This document shows, piece after piece, positions 27,279 to 36,980 of a stretch of DNA of 64,000 nt. Source of the stretch: Spirochaetaceae bacterium (GTDB taxonomy: Bacteria > Spirochaetota > Spirochaetia > Treponematales > Treponemataceae); NCBI GenBank assembly GCA_017416145.1, contig JAFQDD010000006.1, positions 28,375 to 92,374 of the forward strand, given 5' to 3'. Within the stretch, counting starts at the first letter, position 1, and each line of letters starts with the position of its first letter. The position numbers were made by a program, and so were the translations under genes. The notes beneath the pieces were generated by a model, which was given only the letters and a program-made list of their open reading frames with translations, was not told where the DNA came from and ran no database searches.

Positions 27279-29465
27279 TTATTTTTTGATAGAGAATTTT
27301 CCGAAAAGAGCTTTGATATTTTCCCAAACACCAGCAATTCCATTCGGATTTTTAATGATTAAAACCAATGCTAAAACAATTAGTGCAACCAAAACAGTGG
27401 CAAAAATTACCCGTTTAATTGGGAACTTTTTACTTGCATAAGGATCTTTTGTTGGTAAAAAGGATTTTGCTGGATAAACTGGAAGTTTTGTTAAGCTATC
27501 TCCAAGAAGGGTTGGAATACGCACATTACCATTTACTGCCCAGCCAGAAGCATCCAAAATCGGAGCGATATTTCTTAAGCGAAGTTTACGCCAAGCAATT
27601 AACATAGAAGGCATTGATATTAACAAAATTATGCCAATTATTCCAAGAGGAATCCAAGCTCCAAGCCCCAAGAAAGCTTCCATTATTCCACCAACAACAG
27701 TTGCAACACCAGTGAAAGCAACGCTAATTGCAGCTATTGTTCCTACATCAGTTTTTTTAGTTGGAACAGTTGTTGCAGCTTCATTTGGATTGTCTACAAC
27801 ATTTGCCATAGAATCAAAGACTTTTGTTTCCGCAGCACTAGTTGATTTTGCAATTTTTTCTTGGATTAGCCGCATAATTTTTTTGTAAGGAGCCCAGAAG
27901 GCTTGTTTTATACTAACTGGATTGTCGATGATTTTTACGATTGTGGCGTCCCAATCATTTCCTTGGCGATCGAAGAACATTCCGTTTCTACCCACCAAAA
28001 GATTGTCTGTAGAACCGTTGCTTATTAAAGCTGCAATTTGCATTTTTTCACCAGAGGCATCTTTTTTCACACAATCACAATAAACTAAAAAGCATTGGGA
28101 AAGAGCTGCCATTGTGCCATGTTTTGCAATATCCAAAACTTTGAAACATAATTCACAAGAACGACCGTCAAGAAAAAGAGTTCCCGCTTGGAAAATTGCT
28201 TTTTTTCCAGGAGTGTAAAAATCCACAAAGGACACGAAATTTCGCAAAAGTTTAATAAAATCACGACGAATCAAAATAAGTTTTTTCAATTCTACAGAAG
28301 CAAGAGCAACTGGTGGATGATTTTCTTCTCGAGTAAGATAATCATCGATTATGGCTTCTGCATCTGAGTTTAAGATTTCGTTAATTCTGTCTAAGCCCAA
28401 AACTGAAACTGGATTTTCTGGCATTGCTTTGTACCAAGCCAAATATGGTTCAAAAAAGTTTTCAATTTTTCGCCAATTTACTTCTGAAAGACTTTTGATT
28501 TCTTTGTCGAAAAGGTGTTTTATTACATTTTCTTTAAAATCTTCCATTTCAGCTGCCCAAGCTGGATTTACTGTTGAATCTAGAGGCAAAGGTTTTCCAG
28601 CTTCACAGGTTGCAATTGGAAGTTCAGCAAGAGCTTCTTTTGGCAAAAGTTTTCCATTTTCATCTAGGAACATTTTGTCAGTTTGAGCTTTTAAAATTTC
28701 TTTTGCATTTTCATCATAATTGATTAGGGAACAACGCAAATAAAAATCGTTGATTTTATCTTGAACTTTGGTAAAGGCAGCGGCGGCGGCATCTGTTTTA
28801 TCTTTTAAGAAAAAGATTTTTGGTTCATCTTTGATGGCAGCTTCTCGCCATTCTTTTACACTTTTTGCAAAGGCGAAAAAATCTTCTTTTTGAGAGCGGT
28901 CTATTCCCTTCTCACCACAAATATCATCTGTGCCACCAGTACAAGTGATAATATCTTTCACAACAGCTGCAATATTTTCTTCGTTAATACAATCTGCAGG
29001 TAAAACTCCGTCACCATTTATCACAAAGGAAGAAAAAAGTTTGTCACTACTAGCAACATCATCATAGCAAATTTCTGTAGCGTCAGATTTTCCCAAAATT
29101 GATAAAACAGATTGAGCAGATTCTTTTGCAGAATGTCCAGCACAAAAATCCGCATCACTTAGAGAATCTAGCGGAATAGAATCTCCCTCTGACATAATAA
29201 TTTCTGGTTTTGCAAAATATTTTTTAATATAATCTACAACACTTAAAATTTCTGGAACCCGCACACGACCATTTTTGTCTGAATCTAAAAGATTTAAGGT
29301 TTCTTCGCTATACTCTAAACCAGAAACAGGACAAGCCAAAGCAGTCCAAAACTTTGGGTCTAATTTGTCTAAATTTAAAATATCATCAATAGTGGATATT
29401 TGAGCTTGTATTAAGCCCCCATTTTGAACGAACTTCCAACTATGAACTTGTGATTTGTTTTTCAT
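27279..29465 (-). CDS. Large membrane protein with EF-hand-like calcium sites
   Basis: 728 aa from ATG 29465 (AGGAG upstream; the longer frame starts poorly). An EF-hand-like loop LDSDKNGRVRV lies near residue 60, and a second, weaker one, INGDGVLPAD, near 155. A long soluble region follows, then three hydrophobic segments near the C-terminus (about 595-655 and 695-715). I do not recognise the family; calcium binding is inferred from the first loop. Single gene followed 85 bases later by tRNA-Leu. Confidence 0.72.
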   Translation of the reverse strand: MKNKSQVHSWKFVQNGGLIQAQISTIDDILNLDKLDPKFWTALACPVSGLEYSEETLNLLDSDKNGRVRVPEILSVVDYIKKYFAKPEIIMSEGDSIPLDSLSDADFCAGHSAKESAQSVLSILGKSDATEICYDDVASSDKLFSSFVINGDGVLPADCINEENIAAVVKDIITCTGGTDDICGEKGIDRSQKEDFFAFAKSVKEWREAAIKDEPKIFFLKDKTDAAAAAFTKVQDKINDFYLRCSLINYDENAKEILKAQTDKMFLDENGKLLPKEALAELPIATCEAGKPLPLDSTVNPAWAAEMEDFKENVIKHLFDKEIKSLSEVNWRKIENFFEPYLAWYKAMPENPVSVLGLDRINEILNSDAEAIIDDYLTREENHPPVALASVELKKLILIRRDFIKLLRNFVSFVDFYTPGKKAIFQAGTLFLDGRSCELCFKVLDIAKHGTMAALSQCFLVYCDCVKKDASGEKMQIAALISNGSTDNLLVGRNGMFFDRQGNDWDATIVKIIDNPVSIKQAFWAPYKKIMRLIQEKIAKSTSAAETKVFDSMANVVDNPNEAATTVPTKKTDVGTIAAISVAFTGVATVVGGIMEAFLGLGAWIPLGIIGIILLISMPSMLIAWRKLRLRNIAPILDASGWAVNGNVRIPTLLGDSLTKLPVYPAKSFLPTKDPYASKKFPIKRVIFATVLVALIVLALVLIIKNPNGIAGVWENIKALFGKFSIKK

Positions 29466-29639
29466 TGTTACAAAAACTCCTAAAACAGTATTAAAATTTA
29501 GTTTAATCCAAAAATCCACTTTTTCAAATTAAATATTAAAGATTTTGGGAAATGTTTATAAAAGTTTTGTAATTCAAAAAAAATTCTTTAAAAGTGGGAT
29601 GTATAGACGGAAAATGTAAGATTGTGTTATATTTTTTTT

Positions 29640-30104
29640 ATGTTTGAAGTTAGAGTTGAAGCTGATTTTGCTGCGGCACATTTTTTAAAAGACTATCATG
29701 GAAAGTGCGAAAACCTTCATGGTCACAATTATAAAGTTTTTGCTCACGCAAGAGGAAAAGAGCTGGATGATGGTGGTATGCTTTTGGATTTTGGGATTTT
29801 AAAAGGTGCTTTAAGAACCGTTGTAAAAATTTTGGATCACACCAATCTAAACGATTTAACAGAAAATGGAGAATTGGTTTTCAAAAACAATCCAAGTGCA
29901 GAGCGTATTGCCATGTGGATTTTTCAGCAACTAAAAATCCAGCTAAAATCTTTGGAAACTGAAGCAGATTGCCCTACTCTAAAAGATAATGAAAAAATTG
30001 AAAAAGAAATTATCGCAAAAAAAGCAAAAAACGCCGCAAAACTTTTGTACGCAATAGATGTATTTGAAACAGAAACTTCTCGAGCAAGATATTGTGTTGA
30101 GTAG
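29640..30104 (+). CDS. queD: 6-pyruvoyl-tetrahydropterin synthase / QueD-like protein
   Basis: 154 aa from ATG 29640. Zinc ligands His14 (AAAH), His27 and His29 (LHGHNY) and the catalytic Cys23 (GKCENLHGH) are all present, the QueD pattern. The reaction expected is 6-carboxytetrahydropterin synthesis on the path to queuosine. A Lys/Glu-rich insert (about 115-135) is longer than usual. No other que genes are in the window and there is no clear SD. Confidence 0.85.
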   Translation: MFEVRVEADFAAAHFLKDYHGKCENLHGHNYKVFAHARGKELDDGGMLLDFGILKGALRTVVKILDHTNLNDLTENGELVFKNNPSAERIAMWIFQQLKIQLKSLETEADCPTLKDNEKIEKEIIAKKAKNAAKLLYAIDVFETETSRARYCVE

Positions 30105-30122
30105 ATTAAGATGAAAAGCAAA

Positions 30123-30165
30123 AGAAAGCTAGAGATTTCAAACTGAAAATTTCTAGCTTTTTCTT
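30123..30165 (+). terminator. Terminator after the queD-like gene
   Basis: AAAGCTAGAGATTTC pairs with GAAAATTTCTAGCTTT, followed by T-rich DNA. It closely resembles the terminator at 51362-51411. Confidence 0.82.
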
Positions 30166-30335
30166 TTCCCAGCTTGTGAAAAGTCATTTTATCAGTCTAA
30201 CTGGATACAAGAGCAAAATCTTTTTAGTTTCATTTTTAGGAATTCCCACAAAAATCCCCCCCCTTATTCTCCTAGATAATGACCTTTATTTTATTTTGTG
30301 GTACACTTAACATCACAGAAAAAATGAGGTGATTT

Positions 30336-31733
30336 ATGGAAAATCAAGGAAAACAACGAAGTTCTTTTTCAAATTCTTTAGGCTTTGTATTGGCTGCCGC
30401 TGGTAGTGCGGTTGGGCTTGGGAATATTTGGAGATTCCCTTATCTTGCTGCAAAAGATGGCGGTGGATTATTTTTATTGGTTTACGTTGTGTTAGCCCTA
30501 ACTTTTGGCTTTGCACTTTTGATTACAGAAATTGCGATTGGACGAAAAACTCAAGAAAGTCCACTAACAGCTTACAAAAAAATCAATTCAAAATGGGGAT
30601 TTTTGGGCGTAGTTTCTTTTGTAGTTCCATTTATCATTTATCCATATTATTGTGTAATTGGTGGCTGGGTAATGAAATATATGTTTTCATATCTTGCTTT
30701 CCAAGGAAGTGTAACTGCCGCTGATGAATTTTTTACTGGATTTATCACCGCTCAATGGCAACCAATCTTTTTCACAATTTTATTTGCAATTCTTTGTTTT
30801 GTAATTGTTTACAAAGGTGTTGAAAAAGGAATAGAACGATATTCTAGAATTTTGATGCCAATTTTGATAATCATCGTATTATTCATTGGGATTTATTCTT
30901 TGTTCATCAAACATACAGATGCAAACGGTGTAACTCGAACTGGGCTTGAAGGTGCTGCGGTTTACTTTATTCCAAACTTTGAAGGGCTAACTTTCAAAAA
31001 ATTCCTATATATCGTCCTTGATGCAATGGGGCAGCTTTTTTATTCACTTTCAATCGCTATGGGAATTATGGTAACTTACGGCTCATATATGAAAAAAGAA
31101 GCAAATCTTGTAAAATCCGTAAATCAAATCGAGATTTTCGACACTGGAATTGCCCTTTTGGCCGGAATGATGATTATCCCAGCGGTTTACGCATTTTCTG
31201 GAACAGAAGGAATGTCCGCAGGTCCTGGATTGATGTTTATCACTTTACCAAAAGTTTTTGCTTCCCTTGGGGCTTTTGGCGAATTCATTGGGTTGATTTT
31301 CTTTGTGATGGTACTTTTTGCTGCCCTAACCTCTGCCATATCAATTTTGGAAGCTATCACTTCCAGCGTAATGGACAAATTCAAGTGGAGCCGCAAAAAA
31401 GCCACTTTGATAATGGCCGCAAGTACTTTCGTGATTTCAATCTTAGTTTGTCTTGGATACAACGTATTCTACTTTGACTTGAAATTCCCAACTGGTGCTG
31501 TAGGTCAAATCCTTGATGTTCTAGACTACGCAAGTAACAACATCTTAATGCCAATTGTTGGACTTCTAACTTGTATCCTCATTGGCTGGGTTGTAAAACC
31601 AAAAACCACCATTGAAGAAATCACCCTCAACGGCGAAAAATTCGGCCGCAAAACTCTTTATGTTGTAATGATAAAAGTTGTGGCTCCGATTTTGTTGTTT
31701 ATCATTTTGTTGACAGGATTGGGGATTATTTAG
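30336..31733 (+). CDS. Sodium:neurotransmitter symporter (NSS) family transporter
   Basis: 465 aa, about 11-12 membrane helices. The family's N-terminal signature is clear: GSAVGLGNIWRFPYL (TM1, Na+ and substrate site), then NGG-like KDGGGLF and a long conserved TM3. Bacterial members take up amino acids (e.g. Trp, Leu) with Na+. AGGTGA precedes the ATG. A run of eight C lies about 75 bases upstream. Confidence 0.93.
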   Translation: MENQGKQRSSFSNSLGFVLAAAGSAVGLGNIWRFPYLAAKDGGGLFLLVYVVLALTFGFALLITEIAIGRKTQESPLTAYKKINSKWGFLGVVSFVVPFIIYPYYCVIGGWVMKYMFSYLAFQGSVTAADEFFTGFITAQWQPIFFTILFAILCFVIVYKGVEKGIERYSRILMPILIIIVLFIGIYSLFIKHTDANGVTRTGLEGAAVYFIPNFEGLTFKKFLYIVLDAMGQLFYSLSIAMGIMVTYGSYMKKEANLVKSVNQIEIFDTGIALLAGMMIIPAVYAFSGTEGMSAGPGLMFITLPKVFASLGAFGEFIGLIFFVMVLFAALTSAISILEAITSSVMDKFKWSRKKATLIMAASTFVISILVCLGYNVFYFDLKFPTGAVGQILDVLDYASNNILMPIVGLLTCILIGWVVKPKTTIEEITLNGEKFGRKTLYVVMIKVVAPILLFIILLTGLGII

Positions 31734-31755
31734 TCTGTAACAAGTAGAGAAACAA

Positions 31756-31794
31756 AAAAGCTGTTTAAGAGTTATCTTGAACAGCTTTTTTTGT
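31756..31794 (+). terminator. Terminator of the NSS symporter gene
   Basis: AAAGCTGTTTAAGA pairs with TCTTGAACAGCTTT and is followed by a T run. Confidence 0.85.
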
Positions 31795-31851
31795 GTTTGC
31801 GACAGAAAAAGTTTGTGAAATTGCCAAGTTTTTCAGTTTTAGACTGAAAAA

Positions 31852-32718
31852 CTATACTTTTTTGCAATAATAATCCAAAACATCCTTTGCAAAATGATAA
31901 GCATTTTTAATTTCGTTCACATTTTCAAAATAATCTTTATGAAGAATCATTCTTCCGTTGAAAAATTCTTGCATTTCTTCCAAAGTTTTTTCTTTAATTT
32001 TTGGAGAGGAAATCAATTTTACATAATTTGAAAGCATTACAGCAAAATCATTTAAAACTGGAACTTTCAAGCAACTTGAAATTACCCCATTCCCAACTTC
32101 AAGATTTGCACCAAGCAATTCAAAATTAATTTCGATATCAGATTTAAACCAACTTTGAGGTTTTAAATTGCTAATCATACAAGTATTGTGAGCAGCTGCA
32201 TTTCTTAATCGCCTAACAGAGTCAAAATGAGGTGTGTATTCACATTTTAGATGAAAATATTGATAATAATGTGCATAAAAATCAATAAAATCTGAAAATC
32301 CAAGCATTTCAACAATGCTCCAAACAGAAGTTTTTTCTTTATATTTGTCAAAAACCTGTCTGTTATAAAAGTAGGAAGAATTATTCAAATTTTCAATAAG
32401 ATGACGAACGCGGTTATGAGTTTCCAAAAAATTTTCTACAACAGCATATCCATCATCAGAAGGATTTTCTTGACTATCATTTATGATTTTAACTTTAAGA
32501 TAATGCTCAAAATCTAAAGTCATTTTGAGAATCAGTTTTCTTAAAAACATATCAACAGTGGAAAGTTCCACCATCTGCCCAAAATCAACATTTATAAATT
32601 TTCCAGACTTTGTCTTTTCTCCAAAATCTGCATATTGTTTTAATCTAAAAAAATAATTGTGTTTTGCAAGAAAAACAGCGGCTTCTTCTTCAGATTTTAT
32701 ATTAAAAGTAATACCCAA
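31852..32718 (-). CDS. Abi_2/AbiD-F-type abortive-infection protein (HEPN)
   Basis: 288 aa from TTG 32718. Abi_2 features: FLAKHNYFFRLKQYA near the N-terminus and the HEPN ribonuclease motif R-N-x3-H in RRLRNAAAHNTC (about 168-179). Abi_2 proteins stop phage growth by killing or arresting the host. The usual N-terminal segment (RKKLTVPEIISYCKET) is encoded just upstream but has no start in frame; the ATG at 32795 reaches it only if the A7 run after it gains one base. So it is either a frameshift, a phase-variable start or TTG-initiated. Confidence 0.75.
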   Translation of the reverse strand: MGITFNIKSEEEAAVFLAKHNYFFRLKQYADFGEKTKSGKFINVDFGQMVELSTVDMFLRKLILKMTLDFEHYLKVKIINDSQENPSDDGYAVVENFLETHNRVRHLIENLNNSSYFYNRQVFDKYKEKTSVWSIVEMLGFSDFIDFYAHYYQYFHLKCEYTPHFDSVRRLRNAAAHNTCMISNLKPQSWFKSDIEINFELLGANLEVGNGVISSCLKVPVLNDFAVMLSNYVKLISSPKIKEKTLEEMQEFFNGRMILHKDYFENVNEIKNAYHFAKDVLDYYCKKV

Positions 32719-32801
32719 AGTTTCTTTACAATATGAGATGATTTCTGGAACAGTTAGTTTTTTCCGTATATTTGATTCGATTCTTTTTTTGCCATGAAAA
32801 T

Positions 32802-32807
32802 ATTATA
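32802..32807 (-). promoter_or_regulatory. -10 element for a leaderless Abi transcript
   Basis: TATAAT on the minus strand ends six bases before the ATG at 32795, leaving no room for an SD. The same layout is kept in the decayed copy (39918-39923). Confidence 0.4.
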
Positions 32808-32816
32808 CCATAAAAA

Positions 32817-32853
32817 CGCCACTTACTGTGAGGAAAAATCACAATAAGTGGCG
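32817..32853 (-). terminator. Terminator of the large-protein gene (module A)
   Basis: CGCCACTTACTGTGA pairs with TCACAATAAGTGGCG (one mismatch); in the minus direction it runs into TTTTT. A second hairpin at about 32863-32898 (AAACAAATCTG / CAGATTTTGTTT) precedes it. Confidence 0.75.
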
Positions 32854-32924
32854 GGAAGATAAAACAAATCTGGGTGGGAGATCAGATTTTGTTTTGTTGG
32901 ATTAAGAATTAAATAAAATTGTCT

Positions 32925-35456
32925 TTAGTTAACAGTTCCTATTGGTTCTTCAAAACTAAGTCTTTCTAAACATTCTATATTGCTTGTTTTTGTTTTAGAA
33001 TTATCTTGAGGAATATTAGAAGCTAACTTTGCAACCATTTCATTGAATTTTGAAACGTCAATAGAAGAGTTATCATAGATATAGTCTCCTATTGTTATTT
33101 TTATATCATTTTGTTTTAATTCATGATAAGGGGCTGCAATAAGTTTTCTATTGTTTAAACTCTTAAAATATCCGTTATAAACAACAAATCCATCGGCAAC
33201 CAATAATGGTATGTTAAGAAGAGGTATTCCCCGTCCGAAGATTTTTGCAACACCTTTTACACCTAAATTTGCAATAGCAACATCTTTTGCAGCATTTCCA
33301 ACCGCTTTTGTTACTTTTAAAGGAGAGTTTCCTTCTTGTAAAAGAACTTTGTCATAGAAGAAAAATAAATCTTCATTTTTTTGTGTTTTATCATCAAAAA
33401 TAGCAAGAATTTCTTCACTAGATTCAATCTTGTTCTTTCCAATATAATCAATAAATTCTTTTTCACCTTTTATAAGAATTCGTAATTTATTTTTTTCAAG
33501 CTCTGTTTTATACAATCTTAGAACTTCTAGTTGCTTTTCTTTGATAAGTTGTTGCTTTGCATATTCTTCTGCAACTTTACCCCAAATGTTTCCAAAAGAG
33601 ATTTCTTCTTTTTTATCATTTTTTGAACTCTCTTCTTCCTTGTTCATTTCTAAAGAAGGTAAAGGTATATTTTCTGTTGCACAAAAGTTGAATAATTCCA
33701 ATTCTCTATCATTTATTTCTTTTCCATCTATTGCATTATTAATAGCAAAATAATCTTTGATAATTAAAGCTATTTTTTTGATAAATTTACTTGCAATAGT
33801 TGAAAAATGAAGGCGTTCATCAAAAATATCTTCTATTTCATCATTTTTATCTTCAGATTTACCAAAATCAAAGAAACTAGAAATTTTCACATCTTTAAGT
33901 TTTTCAATTATAAATTCCTCTTTAATTTGATTAAAAAGTGGAAGTGTTTTTATGGATTTTACAAAATCATTAAAAACATTTACATAGACATAACCAAGTT
34001 CTCTTTTTGAACTAACAAGAACACCAATTCTATTACAATCTTCTTTTCGCTTTTCAATCTTATTTGGAATATCTAAGAAATATGAATATGGATAATCCTT
34101 CTCATAAGAATCAGCAGGGCATTGAGTTTGTCTATTCAATATAATTGTATACTTTTCAACTAACTTAATCATGCTATTAGCGTATTTATATTGTAATAGT
34201 GTTTTTTGGTCACACAAAAAGACATTAAAAAAATCCATCTTTTCTTCATCACTTGTAGGAATTGAATTTGGCCACGGATACAGATATCTATAATCCACAA
34301 AACGGCACAATGTAGCATATTCTGGATAATTAAGCTTTACATCATTTTTTTCAATCGCTTCTTCTACATACTGCTTACTTAAAATTTGTGCATTAAATGG
34401 AGCGTTATAATCTTCTGTAACAAGGATTCTTAAATATTTTTTTGCTTCTTCAAAATTACCTAAACGAAGATAATTCATTGTACAAAGTTGAATAATATCC
34501 CAAGAATTTCCAGCGTTTTTAATTGCAACACCCAATAATTCAATAATTTTTTCTTTGTTGGCTTCAATTCCTTCTTGTACAAATAAATCGATATGTTCTA
34601 AAGCACAAGATGCTGCAATATCATCTTTTCTTAACAATGGAAGATTGTTCACTTTCCAATATTGATTAAAAGATTCAAGTGCAAGTTTCTTATATTTGTT
34701 ATAAACAGTTTTATCTTCTTCAAAATATTCTTGTGCAACTGCATTTGCAGCATTTCCTAAATAATACCAAAATGGAGGATATGCTTCAAAATTTTCTTTG
34801 ATTGCACAAAGTCGCTCGTATTTCCTGAAAAGATTATTATCCATTAGGATATCATTGTATTGTGAAATTTGTTTTTCTGTTAAACGATATTCATCTTTGA
34901 AATTATATTTATCTGCCAAACGCCATGCTGTTGTAAATAATTCACGACGAAGAGCATTAAATTGTTCTATTGCAGAACGCTGGAGTTGCCATTTTTGTTT
35001 ATCGTATTCAAGTTGATTATTTGCCTTTTCTTTTCGATAGTTCATATAACCAATTCCAACTTGAGCAGCAAGAGCTGTTGCTATTGCCCATGGATTAGGT
35101 CCACCCGCTAAAATCACGCCAAAATTTGGAACAGCAGACCAAATTGCATTTTTCATTTTTTGTTGATATTCACGGTCAATGAACTTTTTATCACCTTCTT
35201 GAATTCTAAAAAATGTGACAGTATCAAGAATTTGTTTTAATATATCCAAGAGTGCTTCATCTTTTGGAAAATTTTCAAGATTCAAATTATTTAAGATTGC
35301 CTCGTATTCTTGTTCAAGAATAACTAAATCACTGTAATCTACAATTTGTGAAACCGAAACTGTACAAAGATTTAAAGCATAAGCTGCCATAAGTTTTTCT
35401 TTATCAGAGATTTCACCATTCTCCCACCTTTCTTGTTCTTTTTTTGTTCCAAACAT
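32925..35456 (-). CDS. Large island protein, module A (843 aa), helical repeat with PH-like C-terminus
   Basis: No named family recognised. N-terminal half (to about 480) is helical, TPR-like, with a hydrophobic stretch at about 115-150 (ILAGGPNPWAIATALAAQVG) that could be a membrane hairpin. The C-terminal part is different in the paralogue at 39983 and looks like a small bacterial PH-like β domain (ILAIFDD, ITIGDYIYDNSSIDVSKF) holding a second hydrophobic insert (about 740-780). The N-terminal half is almost identical to the paralogue, the C-terminal half not. It follows and overlaps the EEP gene, and AAAGGAGGAG precedes the ATG. I infer an effector or scaffold working with the EEP protein. 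Confidence 0.75.
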   Translation of the reverse strand: MFGTKKEQERWENGEISDKEKLMAAYALNLCTVSVSQIVDYSDLVILEQEYEAILNNLNLENFPKDEALLDILKQILDTVTFFRIQEGDKKFIDREYQQKMKNAIWSAVPNFGVILAGGPNPWAIATALAAQVGIGYMNYRKEKANNQLEYDKQKWQLQRSAIEQFNALRRELFTTAWRLADKYNFKDEYRLTEKQISQYNDILMDNNLFRKYERLCAIKENFEAYPPFWYYLGNAANAVAQEYFEEDKTVYNKYKKLALESFNQYWKVNNLPLLRKDDIAASCALEHIDLFVQEGIEANKEKIIELLGVAIKNAGNSWDIIQLCTMNYLRLGNFEEAKKYLRILVTEDYNAPFNAQILSKQYVEEAIEKNDVKLNYPEYATLCRFVDYRYLYPWPNSIPTSDEEKMDFFNVFLCDQKTLLQYKYANSMIKLVEKYTIILNRQTQCPADSYEKDYPYSYFLDIPNKIEKRKEDCNRIGVLVSSKRELGYVYVNVFNDFVKSIKTLPLFNQIKEEFIIEKLKDVKISSFFDFGKSEDKNDEIEDIFDERLHFSTIASKFIKKIALIIKDYFAINNAIDGKEINDRELELFNFCATENIPLPSLEMNKEEESSKNDKKEEISFGNIWGKVAEEYAKQQLIKEKQLEVLRLYKTELEKNKLRILIKGEKEFIDYIGKNKIESSEEILAIFDDKTQKNEDLFFFYDKVLLQEGNSPLKVTKAVGNAAKDVAIANLGVKGVAKIFGRGIPLLNIPLLVADGFVVYNGYFKSLNNRKLIAAPYHELKQNDIKITIGDYIYDNSSIDVSKFNEMVAKLASNIPQDNSKTKTSNIECLERLSFEEPIGTVN

Positions 35457-36526
35457 TTTTCTCCTCCTTTAGTTTGGTTATAAGATAATATCATTCCAGC
35501 ATTTGGATTTAATTCAATATCAAAATATATTGGTACATGATCAGAGATTGTTTTTCTGTGTTCTTGTAGTTTGTCAAAATGTTCTGTTGATTTTGTGTGA
35601 TTCTTTAATGATTCAACTCTATCGTAAGAGACATTCACACCATCAAATTTTTCTTTGGCATAAGAAAAATGATCATAATTGTGTGCATAACAATCTTCTA
35701 ATGTTCTTATTTTTTCTTTAAATTCTTGCAATTTTTTAGGATTATTTTCTGCTGACGGTGGAGTTTTTAATGAAGTCTTTTTGTGTTGAACAGTAACTAA
35801 AGTCATATTTTCAAGTTTTATTTCGTTATGCATCAAGGTTGGTTGTTCATAAAGACACAAATTATAGTCCCCTGCAATTACAGTATAAAACACCTTATTG
35901 TCTTGGGGTGAATTTGCAATTTTATTATAAATAGATTTTGCAAGCATTTGGAATTCATTTCTTCTATAATGAATATCTCCTTTTTGAAGGTTAGATTCAG
36001 TTTCTTTTTCATCAATTTCCTTATTTTTTGAAAACATAATATGAGTGTTGATTATTCTAAATTCAACTCGAGGTAATCCTACAGGAGAAAAACGACCATA
36101 ATATGGATCTCGAGCAAGGCGAGGATGTTTAATTATTTGTCCAAACTCATTTTTAATAGATTTACCTATTGAAGCGTTATAACCAGTAAAAATTTGAGGA
36201 TTGGCATCAATTATTCTGTTTGTTCTTTTTTCCTTTTTTTTTGCAAGTCTGATTCTGCGTGTATCCCAAATAAATGCATACCCTTCTAGTTGTTGAGAGG
36301 ATGCACCTTTTCTTTTTGGTTGTTCCCAAGAAAATTTATAATGAGAAGAACCAAGGAAATAAACAATTTGTTCTACTGCATCACGAGCAAAAGCCTCTTG
36401 AATTGCTAAAATATCAATATGATTATCTCGAATGATATTTGCGATTTTTTCAAAATCTTTTTTCTTTTCCTTGTCAGCTTCGAAGTTTAATTTGAACAAA
36501 TTAAACGATCCAATTCTATAACTCAT
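35372..36526 (-). CDS. Endonuclease/exonuclease/phosphatase (EEP) family protein, module A
   Basis: 384 aa. DNase I-like fold with N9 (GSFNLF), E44 (ILAIQEAF), H162 (NTHIMF), D220/N222 (IAGDYNL) and D329/H330 (ISDHVPIYF): all catalytic positions of the family are kept, so a metal-dependent phosphodiesterase acting on nucleic acid or a phospholipid/phosphoinositide is expected. Compared with the paralogue at 42481, which stops just after this motif, it has about 50 extra C-terminal residues that read through the start of the next gene (85-base overlap); stop loss is likely. Confidence 0.83.
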   Translation of the reverse strand: MSYRIGSFNLFKLNFEADKEKKKDFEKIANIIRDNHIDILAIQEAFARDAVEQIVYFLGSSHYKFSWEQPKRKGASSQQLEGYAFIWDTRRIRLAKKKEKRTNRIIDANPQIFTGYNASIGKSIKNEFGQIIKHPRLARDPYYGRFSPVGLPRVEFRIINTHIMFSKNKEIDEKETESNLQKGDIHYRRNEFQMLAKSIYNKIANSPQDNKVFYTVIAGDYNLCLYEQPTLMHNEIKLENMTLVTVQHKKTSLKTPPSAENNPKKLQEFKEKIRTLEDCYAHNYDHFSYAKEKFDGVNVSYDRVESLKNHTKSTEHFDKLQEHRKTISDHVPIYFDIELNPNAGMILSYNQTKGGEKCLEQKKNKKGGRMVKSLIKKNLWQLML

Positions 36527-36553
36527 TCCAGCTCCAAATTATACAAAATCAAT

Positions 36554-36578
36554 CTATGGTAATAATTAATATTACCAT
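36554..36578. promoter_or_regulatory. Perfect inverted repeat upstream of the module A EEP gene
   Basis: TATGGTAATA and TATTACCATA are 10-bp perfect arms around five bases, in the gap between the 100-aa gene and the EEP gene. It could be an attenuator, an RNA processing hairpin or a protein site. Confidence 0.4.
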
Positions 36579-36600
36579 ATTTTTTTAGATAAAGCAAAAT

Positions 36601-36903
36601 CTAATATCTACTCATATTAAGAATAAATGAATTAACTTCATATTCGAATCTATAACTACGTTTTAAATTATCAAAACAATTGTTGTATTCGGTTTTTGAA
36701 TTTTCATAAATTTCTTTTGAGTAATATGGATTTATATTATTCATAGCCAACAAATATACTGCTTTTCTCATAGAAACGGTTTCATTTTCAATATACGCTC
36801 TAAGAGTATGTTCATCCATTTTTCGAGCTTGTTGAAAAACAGGCCATAAATTATCTGCAACAGCTTTTGAAAATCCATTCATTAATGCACTAAAAAATCC
36901 CAT
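36601..36903 (-). CDS. Island protein H1 (100 aa), paralogue of 38839-39156
   Basis: No family recognised. All-helical composition beginning MGFFSALMNGFSKAVADNLW; the paralogue begins MGILGSIMNGFKKNVAEMAW, and similarity continues through LWPVFQQARK / AWPLYEEARK to the C-terminus. AGAGGAG precedes the ATG. Always follows a short membrane peptide here, with a conserved hairpin between them. Confidence 0.72.
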   Translation of the reverse strand: MGFFSALMNGFSKAVADNLWPVFQQARKMDEHTLRAYIENETVSMRKAVYLLAMNNINPYYSKEIYENSKTEYNNCFDNLKRSYRFEYEVNSFILNMSRY

Positions 36904-36933
36904 AAGATTCTCCTCTTAAAATAAAGAAAGTTC

Positions 36934-36980
36934 TTTAATAAAGGTTATGTCTATAACCTTTATTAAACACTATAGTGTTT
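36934..36980 (-). promoter_or_regulatory. Conserved 15-bp hairpin and 16-bp palindrome between S1 and H1
   Basis: TTTAATAAAGGTTAT and its perfect complement (36953-36967) enclose four bases; the overlapping palindrome AAACACTATAGTGTTT (36965-36980) covers the S1 stop. The same pair is present at 39190-39236 with compensatory base changes, which supports an RNA structure. Confidence 0.6.
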
